From NCBI GenBank assembly GCA_049999725.1, contig JBNGIS010016025.1, positions 1-24,882 on the forward strand: a stretch of 24,882 nt of DNA, in the 5' to 3' direction. Made by a program: the position numbers and the translations under genes. The stretch is from Haplomitrium mnioides. Lineage: Eukaryota; Marchantiophyta; Haplomitriopsida; Calobryales. Positions 1 to 6,880 of this stretch are shown in pieces; the stretch's first letter is position 1; each line of letters opens with the position of its first letter. The notes below the pieces were generated by a model that was not told where the DNA came from, made no database searches, and saw only the letters and a list, made by a program, of their open reading frames with translations.

Positions 1-765
1 TGAGACTCTTTGCCATAATCACTTTCCAAAATATCGTCTAAAGACTCTTCCAAGAGAATTTGATTTGTTTTGGATGTTCCAATCTCTTTGCGAGGTGCAA
101 CTTGAAAAGAAATCACTCAATGTTTGAGTGGTGCTATTGGGGAGAGTGGCTAATCTCCAAAATAAAAACTTTGCAGAGATTATATGTTGTTTGTATTTTG
201 AATAGACACACTTTTATCATCAATATCGACGTCTCCCTCACATGTGGACGAAGAAAGCTCTACAATCGTTTGAAATCTCTTTGTTGTGTCTTTTTGTTCA
301 GACATTTTGGAATACTCAGAAGAAAGAATCAACTTCGCCTGCTTGATAGGTAGCAAAGATCTTTTATTGCATGAAGATTGTTTCTTTAGATCTTTACGAG
401 CACTAAGTTCACTCTTTGATCCTTTGCGCGCAAAATATTGAGTCGTTAATCCTATGCGCGCATTGGATTCACTCCTTGACCCTATGTGCGCATAGGGTTG
501 AGTCCCTGATCCTATACGTGCATGGAGTTCACCTTCTCGATCTTTCTTGCCGGAGCTATGTAATTCAACAGAAGTCGTTTTTTTCCCCCAATATGCTAGC
601 CATCACACTTGAAGCTTTTGTAACTCCATCGCTTATCTCCCAAAAATTGACATTTGATTGAATCTCAAACTGCATGTCAAAAGTAACACTCTTCTGTGAA
701 GATGAATCTTCAAACTGCAATCTCTTCTTGCATTTAAGAACTCCAGCCTTTGAAAAGTCCCACAA
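1..765 (-). CDS. Uncharacterised multi-exon gene, 3' part, runs off the left edge
   Basis: I do not recognise this protein. On the minus strand three open segments join in phase through GT-AG introns: an exon from about 765 down to 533 (possible acceptor CAAAG just inside it), an exon 338-212, and an exon 100-1 that continues out of the window. Junctions are donor GTGAAC at 532 with acceptor AGCAG before 338 (phase 0), and donor GTGTGT at 211 with acceptor TTTTCAAG before 100 (phase 1). The first exon contains peptides such as KCKKRLQFEDSSSQKSVTFD. The last is acidic (LLEESLDDILESDYGKES). One single-base shift is needed near 585-590, in an A-run next to a G-run, which may be a sequencing error. 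The intron 339-532 holds the 30-bp minisatellite. The first exon and start codon are not identified. It diverges from the ParB/methyltransferase gene, so the two may be co-expressed, but no functional link can be shown. Confidence 0.45.
416..532. repeat. 30-bp minisatellite, about 4 copies, in an intron of the minus-strand gene
   Basis: About four degenerate 30-bp units, each of the form TTGATCCTATGCGCGCAT followed by GGGTTGAGTC-like sequence. The middle of each unit is a self-complementary TATGCGCGCATA-like core. The plus-strand reading frame through it (a 10-residue repeat with LILCAH) is a by-product of the repeat, because 30 is divisible by 3. Confidence 0.8.
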
Positions 766-769
766 AAAC

Positions 770-1070
770 TAAATTATTTCAAAGAACTATTTTAACAAAT
801 ACTATCAAACTCTTATAGAACTCTCAAAAGATGCAGTTTTGCCGTTTTTTTTGTAAAACGACAAATTTAAGCATTGTTTGGAAAGAAAATGAAAAAAAGA
901 AACTGGAAAGATGTAAACGGACAGTGCTTTATATACTAACTTTTTTTTTGTTTGCACCAAGCAAATCTACGTGTCAAGAGCTCTACGAATAAACTTTTGA
1001 CGGGAAAAAGCGTTTTTTGAAATTTAGCTATAAAAAGAGCGCCGCTGGAAAGTTTCTTTCCATTGTCGCG
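770..1070. promoter_or_regulatory. Divergent intergenic promoter region with two opposed TATA-like boxes
   Basis: The plus strand has CTATAAAAAG at 1029-1038, about 175 bp before the first recognisable coding exon of the plus-strand gene. On the minus strand, positions 927-935 read TATATAAAG, facing the minus-strand gene. The boxes are about 95 bp apart and point away from each other. The rest of the interval is T-rich and A-rich with no recognised factor sites. Transcription start sites are inferred from TATA spacing only. Confidence 0.4.
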
Positions 1071-1211
1071 AGTTCAATTTCTGGTTTTTGTTTTTTGATT
1101 GTTGTTTTTTTCTCATTTCCTCAGTTTTTTGCCATTTCCAGCCCTTAATGATTTCCTATTTTTTCTTCATTACATTTTTCACCTTCAAAAACATCCTTTT
1201 TTTCTATCTAG

Positions 1212-1574
1212 ACAGTGGTCTCTCAAGGAAATGTTTCTGGCCCTCCAAAACCGAAGCTTTATCGGTATTCGAACGTTATCAAGGCTCTAGAGCCTCTCAA
1301 ATTGGAGTAGAAATGGTTTGTCAATTATTGTTCCTTGAGAGACCTGGATCATTATCTTTACCTTTTTGCAGATGAAGGTGAAAATTTTAATTTGGGTCTA
1401 GTAGTCCAAATTACTATGATCCGAGAAGGGAAGAAGGCGAACATTGGGTTGCTTGTGTAGGCCCAGGACTCAATAACGTTGTATTCTGCAAATCGAAAGC
1501 AATTTGACTTCTCAGAATACAAGGAGAGAGATTTATTTGTGGCAAATCTACAAGCGTCAAGGGAAGATGGAAAG
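1212..1574 (+). CDS. Exon: N-terminal domain of the ParB/methyltransferase gene
   Basis: Reading in one frame from acceptor CTATCTAG (ending 1211) to donor AAG|GTGAGC (intron starts 1575) gives a continuous protein-like sequence broken by two TAG codons (1308-1310 and 1458-1460). Segments such as SLRDLDHYLYLFADEGENFN and FDFSEYKERDLFVANLQA flank and follow the stops, and composition is natural across both, so the frame is preferred over the shorter alternatives. The domain is not recognised. The exon ends on a codon boundary and joins the next exon (1994) in phase 0. A possible upstream intron runs about 1084-1211 after a TATA-proximal leader. Confidence 0.5.
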
Positions 1575-1634
1575 GTGAGCTCCAAAATATTTTTTCTTAT
1601 TCCTTTTTCATTACTTAGCTGTAGCTCTTAGTAT

Positions 1635-1905
1635 GTCCATGTGAGGATGGACTTTGAAGTCTGTGTGTACATGGACCTCAGAGTCCATATGCACATGGAC
1701 CTCAGAGTCCTTGCGCGCACCGACCTTTAAGTCCATGCATGCATGGACTCTGAGGTCCATGCGCACATGGACTCTGAGGTCTAGTGCGCAAGGACTTTGA
1801 AGTCCATGCGCGCATGGACTTCAGAGTCAAGGTGCACAGGGACTTCAAATTCATGCGCGCATGGACCTCATAGTTCATGTGCATTTGGACTTCAATGTTA
1901 AATGC
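1635..1905. repeat. 24-bp palindromic minisatellite inside an intron
   Basis: About eleven 24-bp units of the form ATGGACnnnnnnGTCCAT followed by GCGCGC/GCGCAC. Both the arms and the junctions are self-complementary. The best example is a perfect 26-bp palindrome at 1798-1823 with core GTCCATGCGCGCATGGAC. Another perfect one is GTCCATGCATGCATGGAC at 1731-1748. It lies in the middle of the intron 1575-1993. The minus-strand frame through it, an 8-residue repeat, is a by-product. Confidence 0.9.
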
Positions 1906-1993
1906 ACGTTTGTTTTTTTCTAAGTTCTTGCTTTTCTTTATGTCAGGTCATTATTTTATTTAATGCTAAATTCTTTTCTTCCTTTTTTTTCAG

Positions 1994-3349
1994 TTCACTC
2001 AATATCTTACGGATTTCGTCAATTCGTATAATGACGCAAAACAGATCAAGAGAGACTTCATCAAGTTTGCAATTCAAATAAAAATTCTAAAGCCCAAGCA
2101 GGGCGTCAACATTCAAAAGCTTGTGCCACATCCGAGTGCGGCAATATTTTTGACACACGCCACAAGGACTTCTTTGTAGAAGAAGAGAAAGGAGCCAAAA
2201 TCAAGTGAGGCTCAGAAGAAAAAAAAACCGGTCCTGAAGAAAAAGAAACTAACACCAGCACCGGTCGTTGAGGAGGAGCCAGCCCCTTCCGAATCTACAG
2301 CAAAATCAACTTCGTCGGCGCCCTTGTCTCCAACAGCAAGCAGCTTGGGGCAGGACTCAGAGAAGGAGCTGGAGCCAGTTCAAGCTCCTATGTCCAGAGT
2401 GAAGAGGCAATCCCACAAGGGGTTGCGCACATTTCAAGAAAGAGACGAGGTAGATCTTCATATAGCTTTTGAGGAGGATAAAAACAAGATTAGGGAATCT
2501 GCAATCCAACCCTGTAGAGTCTGTGAGGAGACCATAACAATCAGGCTGGAAAACCTTAATTTGCCAAAACTTGGAATGGACAACTCAGGTCCATTCCAAA
2601 TTCGGAAATTGAACGAGGATTTTGTGGAGCTGTTAGCCCAAAGAATGCTTACCAACAAGTACGCACATTCTTTCTTTATTGTGGTTGTAGACCCGAGGTA
2701 TGGTCTGAAAGATAAGTCAGAGTTTGACATCAGGAACCCTCACAAGTATTACTACGAGATGGCACGAGGCAATCACAGTGCTACAGCAAGGCAGCTTTTG
2801 ATTACAAAATATGGAAAGAAGAATCCTACTTTGTCGCTCTGCAACTGTTACGTCTACGTGGGCTTGACACCAACATAGGCCCAAATTTTTGCGACGGATG
2901 ACAATTACGACCAGAGGTACAGGCTTGAGATGACCTCTATTCAAAAGGTTAAGTATTGGCATCAACGATTTGTGGAAAGTGGGATGGTTTCATCCCAAAA
3001 TTTAAAAAGTGAGCTAGTGTTGGAAACCTCGAAGATCAAACCAAAGTCCACGCTCAAGAAGACCGTGACTTCTCAAGACAATTGGTTTCAGCTAGCATTT
3101 AGAAGCAGAGAGCTTTGGGAGTTACAGCAGAGCATTTTTTCAATGTGGGAGAAGAACCTTGTGAAAGGCCAGAAGTCTAAGGCCAAAGGATCCCTCAGGA
3201 TGGAAGACATGAAGTGGACGTCTTGGAGGTCTCTTCAGGGTCTTCCAGACAAAGTTAAGATTTCAGTTTTGAAGCGGGTGGAAGCCGGAGAGCTTTCAAT
3301 GGATGAGATGTCTCAGGAGGTGGAGAGACACAAAGTTTTGGCCGTAATG
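1994..3349 (+). CDS. Exon: linker plus ParB-like domain
   Basis: One frame runs from acceptor TTTTTCAG (1993) to about 3349, interrupted only by TAG at 2177 and 2876. A short helical region is followed by a Lys-rich then Pro/Ala/Ser/Glu-rich linker (about 2180-2410). The ParB-N-like core follows: LNEDFVELLAQRM, then VVVDPRYG, then the signature-like GNHSATARQLL (from 2768, compare the ParB G-x-H-R-x-x-A pattern), then AQIFATDDN (ending 2905, compare the conserved ea..A..dN segment). A later stretch, LPDKVKISVLKRVEAGELSM, resembles the helical domain after ParB-N that ends in an 'x-I-x-x-G-x-[IL]-S' pattern. The Arg of GxHR is Ser here, so nuclease or CTPase activity is doubtful. The family call is by motif only. 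The continuous composition across the TAG at 2876 supports one ancestral frame. Confidence 0.55.
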
Positions 3350-3389
3350 GTGAAGAGTTTTTGTTCGTAGGTTTTTTGTTATTTCTAAG
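3350..3389 (+). other. 40-bp GT...AG segment with stops; very short intron or decayed sequence
   Basis: Between the ParB-like part and the next open stretch lie 40 bp beginning GTGAAG and ending TTTCTAAG, with TAG (3368) and TAA (3386) in the ongoing frame. It has splice-like ends but is shorter than usual plant introns. Removing it also does not keep the frame that gives the most natural downstream peptide (EAREEYPFHTEQSK), so it may be decay or a mis-assembled junction. Confidence 0.35.
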
Positions 3390-3554
3390 AAGAGGCTAGA
3401 GAGGAGTACCCTTTTCACACGGAACAGTCGAAGACGGCTTCTTTTTATTCGAGCTTTGAGAAGCTTCTGGTAATTCCTTTCTTTCGAACTTTAATTAATA
3501 ATTTGTATTTGCATTTAATATTTTATAAAAAAAAATTTATTTTCTAAACCTACG

Positions 3555-3624
3555 GTCCACTCGTGCATGGACTTTGAAGTCCATGAGCGCATGGACATCG
3601 AAGTCCATGCGCACATGGACTCTA
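3555..3624. repeat. 24-bp palindromic minisatellite, about 3 copies, second intron
   Basis: The same ATGGACTTTGAAGTCCAT / GCGCAC unit as at 1635-1905, here in about three copies within the putative intron 3470-3695 (donor GTAATT, acceptor TTTTTCAAG). It shows that the unit was copied between introns of one gene. Confidence 0.85.
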
Positions 3625-3695
3625 AAATGTTGTAGGGTTTTAACCTTTCACTGTTTTTATTATTCTCTAATGTTTTTGTTTTGATATTTTTCAAG

Positions 3696-4251
3696 GGGAC
3701 AAAACTTTCAAGCGGCAGCTAGCAAAGAAACTGATAATAATTGCGAAAGGAAGGAAGAAATCAGGGGTCGAGGAAGCCCTCGAAGAACAAGACCAGCCTC
3801 CTATGTTGGTCTCTTACCCTCCCGCTTTTCTTCTCCACTACAAGAAGGCCAGAGAGTGAAAAGCACAACAGCAAAGTGGTGCTCCATCTCTCACAACAGA
3901 ACGAGTTGTGAGAGATGAGGAAGAAGACTTACTATCTTATGTTGACGGTCTCAACGTGGCATTTTATCAAGTCCATGGGGAGGCCAACGCTCGACAATTT
4001 GAAGGCCTTGTGAAACCTAGGTGTTTCAGTTTGGTTATTGCTGATATTCCTTTCGGGTATAACCTAAAGGAATGCAAGCATGATGACTTGGAACCGTTTT
4101 CAAAAGATGACATTTTCGATATGGTATCATCTTCTGCGGCAGTAACTACTTCAGAGTTTTGGTCTTTTGTAATCATACATTCTTCACAACAGTTTGGCAT
4201 CGTCAAGGATGCCCTTTCTGAAGTCTATTGTGCAATTGGTCACGACATCTG
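3696..4251 (+). CDS. Exon: N-terminal half of the methyltransferase (motif IV)
   Basis: An open frame from about 3696 to the donor at 4252 (TG|GTGAGT), broken by TGA at 3857-3859. A basic stretch (KRQLAKK, KGRKK) and Gln/Glu-rich linker precede LVIADIPFGYNLKE, read as catalytic motif IV. The usual D/N/S-P-P-Y/F is here D-I-P-F-G-Y: the first Pro is Ile and a Gly is inserted before the aromatic. About 35 residues later, SEFWSFVIIHSSQQFG fits the hydrophobic strand (motif V-like) that follows motif IV. DNA N6-adenine or N4-cytosine methylation is the family reaction. Which base cannot be decided, and the altered motif may have lost activity. Confidence 0.55.
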
Positions 4252-4350
4252 GTGAGTTGTTCTTTCATTTTTTTTTTTTGATTTCTTTGTTTTTTATTTC
4301 TCTTGCATTTTCGTTACAATGTTTAACGTGATTGTTTATCTTTTTGCAAG

Positions 4351-4995
4351 GAAAAAAGCAATATACATCATTCTGGTGGTCCCAAAATCACACATGCCCA
4401 CGAGTATTGGACGGTAGGCTACTAGACAAAGGAAGGAAAGAGGAGCATGCGTCATTTCAATTTGTAGGCTTCTTCTACGACCGGACTTCCTGGGCAGCCT
4501 ATGCGGAGTGTTTTTAGCTGCTCTGCAGTTTATACAAAGCTTAAACATCCACGAGATGATGCTCATATGAATGTTTATCAGAAGCCGCAAGCTCTGTACA
4601 ATATTTTTATCGACCATTTATCAACAGAGCAGGATTGGATCTTTGATCTCTGCTCTGGGTCTGGCACATGTCTTGTCTATGCTCTTAAGCTGATGAGAAA
4701 TTGCATCGCGACGGAATATGATAGACGTCAATCTATTTATATTCCTCAGAGGGTTTTGGAGATTGCTTCCTTGCCATCCGATGTGACTAAGTCACAGATA
4801 GTTTTTGCTTACCACAAGGAACCTGTTCCTCCTGGTACTACAAGTGCTTCTGGTGACTCTGTTGTAATATCGGGGACTGAAAAGTCTTGACAAGATTCTC
4901 TAACGACTTCAGATGCTCAACATGTAGATTTAGATGAGACAGTTCCTCCCAAAGGAGAGAGTCTAAGGATGTCTTTGTACAATTTGCATCAATAA
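4351..4995 (+). CDS. Exon: C-terminal half of the methyltransferase (QKP and SAM-binding motif I)
   Basis: Acceptor TTTTTGCAAG ends at 4350 (an alternative AG ends at 4358). The frame that contains QKPQAL (4579) and the SAM-binding loop DLCSGSGT (4645-4668) extends back to about 4360 through two TAG codons (4423 and 4465). Reaching it from the previous exon needs the alternative acceptor or a one-base change in the A-run 4352-4357. After motif I come ALKLMRNCIATEYDRR (motif II-like acidic end) and PQRVLEIASL. The frame stops at TGA 4888 but stays open for another 34 codons to TAA TAA at 4993-4998, so the TGA may be premature. An overlapping frame from 4332 to 4517 looks like a shadow. Confidence 0.55.
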
Positions 4996-4999
4996 TAAA
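4994..4999 (+). terminator. Poly(A) signal AATAAA of the ParB/methyltransferase gene
   Basis: AATAAA overlaps the TAATAA double stop of the distal frame and is followed by an AT-rich tail (ATTTATTTTTT). This fits the 3' end of the plus-strand gene, although such hexamers are common in AT-rich DNA. Confidence 0.4.
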
Positions 5000-5164
5000 A
5001 TTTATTTTTTCCAAATCTTTTTTTACCAAAGTTTCATCTTGTTGCTCTTTCAATCTATTACAAGTCTTTTCATCACGATTCAGTTTATTGCGCCTAAGAA
5101 TAAGTTGACCCAATTGATAGCCTAAGAATGGTTTGAACACAGTTACTAATCTAAGAATGATTTG

Positions 5165-5505
5165 GAGTCTTTGTACATTGTTTAGTGTCTTTGCGCATTA
5201 AGGTTTTGTAGTTCTTGTTCGGATTCCCTGCGCGCTTAAGCTGTAAGGTTGTTGTTCAGAGTCTCTGCACCCATTGGTCAAAAGGTTCTTGTTCAATGTC
5301 TATGCTTGCATAGGCTACAAGGTTCTTGTTTAGAATCTTGGCGTGTTTTGGCTCTAGGATTCTAGTTGAAAGTCCATGCGTGTATAGCTTCATTGTTCTT
5401 GTTCAGAGTCTAAACACGCAAAGGATTTAGGATTCTTGTTCAAAGTCTATGCGTGCATAGGCTTTACGGTTCTAGTTTGGAGTCTATGCGTGCATAGACT
5501 TTGTT
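5165..5505. repeat. 37-bp minisatellite, about 9 copies, 3' of the methyltransferase gene
   Basis: Units start with GTTCTTGTTCAGAGTCTATG and continue with a CGTGCATAGGCTNNAAG-like end. Spacing is 37 bp in most copies (for example starts near 5249, 5286, 5323, 5433 and 5470). Late copies contain GTCTATGCGTGCATAGAC, a near-perfect palindrome related to the cores of the intronic repeats. No gene is seen from 5000 to 5635. Confidence 0.8.
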
Positions 5506-5635
5506 GGCTACGATGCTCAAAGTTAGGTTTAAAGTCCTTATCCGACCGGATATTTATGTTTTCTTGTAGTTTTTTTCTACCAAAAGATATATATTTTATT
5601 TATTTTTTGATGAATTTAGTTTATTCATAATAGTG

Positions 5636-5735
5636 NNNNNNNNNNNNNNNNNNNNNNNNNNNNNNNNNNNNNNNNNNNNNNNNNNNNNNNNNNNNNNNNN
5701 NNNNNNNNNNNNNNNNNNNNNNNNNNNNNNNNNNN
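5636..5735. other. Assembly gap (100 N) at the left edge of the satellite
   Basis: Exactly 100 N. The sequence to the left is unique and the sequence to the right is satellite, so the true left boundary of the array is hidden here. Confidence 0.95.
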
Positions 5736-5963
5736 AGAACCAACTACATTCAAAGCTATTGCATTCCAAACAAACTCGAACCAAATACACTCTAAGCATA
5801 CTTAAACAACTATATTAAGAGATACTCTATTCCTTACAAACAAGAACCAACTACATTCAAAGCTATTTTATTCCAAACAAAAAAGATTTCAATAAATTCT
5901 AAGCATACTAAACAAACTACAACGAACTACATTAAGGCTATTGCAATCCAAAAAAACTAGAAC
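5736..5963 (+). repeat. Satellite array, left fragment
   Basis: Units with CTATTGCATTCCAAACAAAC and AGAACCAACTACATTCAAAG continue in the same orientation as the main array (11008-21792). The fragment ends in the middle of a unit at ...AAACTAGAAC, where the Copia element is inserted. Confidence 0.9.
5959..5963. repeat. Target-site duplication, left copy (AGAAC)
   Basis: The five bases before the 5' LTR are identical to 11008-11012 after the 3' LTR. This is the usual 5-bp staggered cut of an LTR-element integrase, and the word is part of the satellite consensus CTAGAACCCAATAC. Confidence 0.95.
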
Positions 5964-6125
5964 TGTTATAGAACATAGTATACCCCTATATATAGAAGGG
6001 GATGGATGTATACATAAGGGGAACATTTGACCCCTCACTACGAATCTATCGATCACTGCGTGTGTGGAGGATTGCATGGCATAACGACTCTCTCTCTCTC
6101 TCTCTGTGATGCGCGTACCACAACA
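5964..6125 (+). repeat. 5' LTR of the Copia element
   Basis: TGTTATAGAAC...TACCACAACA, 162 bp. The first 116 bp or so match the 3' LTR exactly. Differences are confined to the last third: a longer CT run (about 4 bp more) and three or four substitutions. A TATA-like TATATATAG lies at 5987-5995, only 24 bp into the LTR, so U3 would be very short. Confidence 0.95.
5987..5995 (+). promoter_or_regulatory. TATA-like box in the 5' LTR
   Basis: TATATATAG flanked by CCCC and AAGGGG, which can pair as a 5-bp stem around it. A transcription start about 30 bp downstream is inferred, not shown. Confidence 0.45.
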
Positions 6126-6143
6126 CGTTATCAGCACGACGGA
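6126..6143 (+). other. Presumed primer-binding site after the 5' LTR
   Basis: CGTTATCAGCACGACGGA follows the LTR end directly, where reverse transcription should be primed. It does not match the 3' end of initiator Met tRNA (TGGTATCAGAGC) well, so the primer tRNA, or an internal tRNA site, is not identified. Confidence 0.4.
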
Positions 6144-6369
6144 CTCTTCAGTAAACACAGAGAGAACATACGCAATCTCCAACGTAAGAAACGGCAAATT
6201 TTTTTTCAAGCACGACCGATTTCTTCCACGGCCGATCTCTTCGACGCGCGCGTATCACCTCACGGCCATTTTTCTACATTTTTTTTCCTTACCTTAGTTT
6301 TCTCCCCTTTGGTAGCTCTAATCTCAAAAAAAAAAAAAACAAAAAAAAAACCCCATAGAGGGGTTTAGG

Positions 6370-6469
6370 NNNNNNNNNNNNNNNNNNNNNNNNNNNNNNN
6401 NNNNNNNNNNNNNNNNNNNNNNNNNNNNNNNNNNNNNNNNNNNNNNNNNNNNNNNNNNNNNNNNNNNNN
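6370..6469. other. Assembly gap (100 N) in the Copia leader
   Basis: Exactly 100 N, next to an A-run and the start of the 46-bp minisatellite. Copy number of the repeat may be underestimated. Confidence 0.95.
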
Positions 6470-6474
6470 GGTCC

Positions 6475-6880
6475 CCCGTCGCTGAAGCACCTGCGCGCGG
6501 CTGCTCCTTCTCTTCTTTCTGCTGGCATCGTTTTGGCTCACGGCGGCTGCTCCTTCTCTTCTTTCTGCTGGCATCGTTTTGGCTCACGGCGGCTGCTCCT
6601 TCTCTTCTTTTTGCTGGCATCGTTTTGGCTCACGCAGCTGCTCCTTCTCTTCTTTTTTGTTGGCATAGCTTTGGCTCGCGGTGGCTGCTCCTTCTCTTCT
6701 TTTTGCTGGCATCACTTTGGCTCGCAGCTCTACTCCTTCTATTTTCTGGTACTGCTCCTACTTGCGGCTGCTCCTTCTGTTTTTGCTGGCATCGTCTCTG
6801 CTCGCGGACGCTCCTTCTGTTTCTGCTGGCAACGACCCGGTGCGCGGCTGCTGTCTTCGTTTTTGCTAAGAGCAAACTTA
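6475..6880 (+). repeat. 46-bp minisatellite in the Copia leader
   Basis: Units start GGCTGCTCCTTCTCTTCTTT and continue CTGCTGGCATCGTTTTGGCTCACG. Starts at 6499, 6545 and 6591 are exactly 46 bp apart. Later units shorten and diverge, fading out by about 7090. It is strongly pyrimidine-rich on the plus strand. 46 is not divisible by 3, so it does not encode a regular peptide. Confidence 0.9.

Larger units (their letters stand above)
1212..4995 (+). pseudogene. ParB-like / beta-class DNA methyltransferase gene, spliced, interrupted by stops
   Basis: A gene of about 1000 codons in at least four exons: 1212-1574, 1994-about 3349, about 3390-3469 plus 3696-4251, and about 4351-4995. Domain order is an unknown N-terminal domain, a Lys/Pro/Ser linker (about 2190-2410), a ParB-like domain (about 2500-3340), then a methyltransferase with motif IV (DIPFGY, 4043-4060), QKP (4579-4587) and motif I (DLCSGSGT, 4645-4668). 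Motif IV before motif I defines the beta class of N6-adenine / N4-cytosine methyltransferases. In bacteria and phages ParB-like domains are often joined to such enzymes, where they help DNA binding. In-frame stops at 1308, 1458, 2177, 2876, 4423 and 4465 (all TAG) and 3857 and 4888 (TGA), plus uncertain junctions near 3350-3390, 3470/3696 and 4352, argue that this copy is not functional. No in-frame ATG is visible at the 5' end. A functional start may lie upstream or be lost. Confidence 0.6.

Noticed and set aside
60-353. 97-residue plus-strand frame
   Set aside because: Antisense to better supported minus-strand exons with in-phase splice sites.
1088-1375. Frame with SKTEALSVFERYQGSRASQI as the first exon of the plus-strand gene
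   Set aside because: A different frame over the same bases joins smoothly to the following coding sequence without an intron, so this is taken as a shadow.
1702-1884. 60-residue minus-strand frame with an 8-residue repeat (SPCAHG-like)
   Set aside because: It is the translation of the 24-bp palindromic minisatellite; period divisible by 3 keeps the frame open.
4332-4517. Plus-strand frame containing QYTSFWWSQNHTCPRVL as part of the methyltransferase
   Set aside because: It looks protein-like, but it ends before the QKP/motif I region, which lies in another frame that itself extends back to about 4360 through TAG codons. Not fully excluded.
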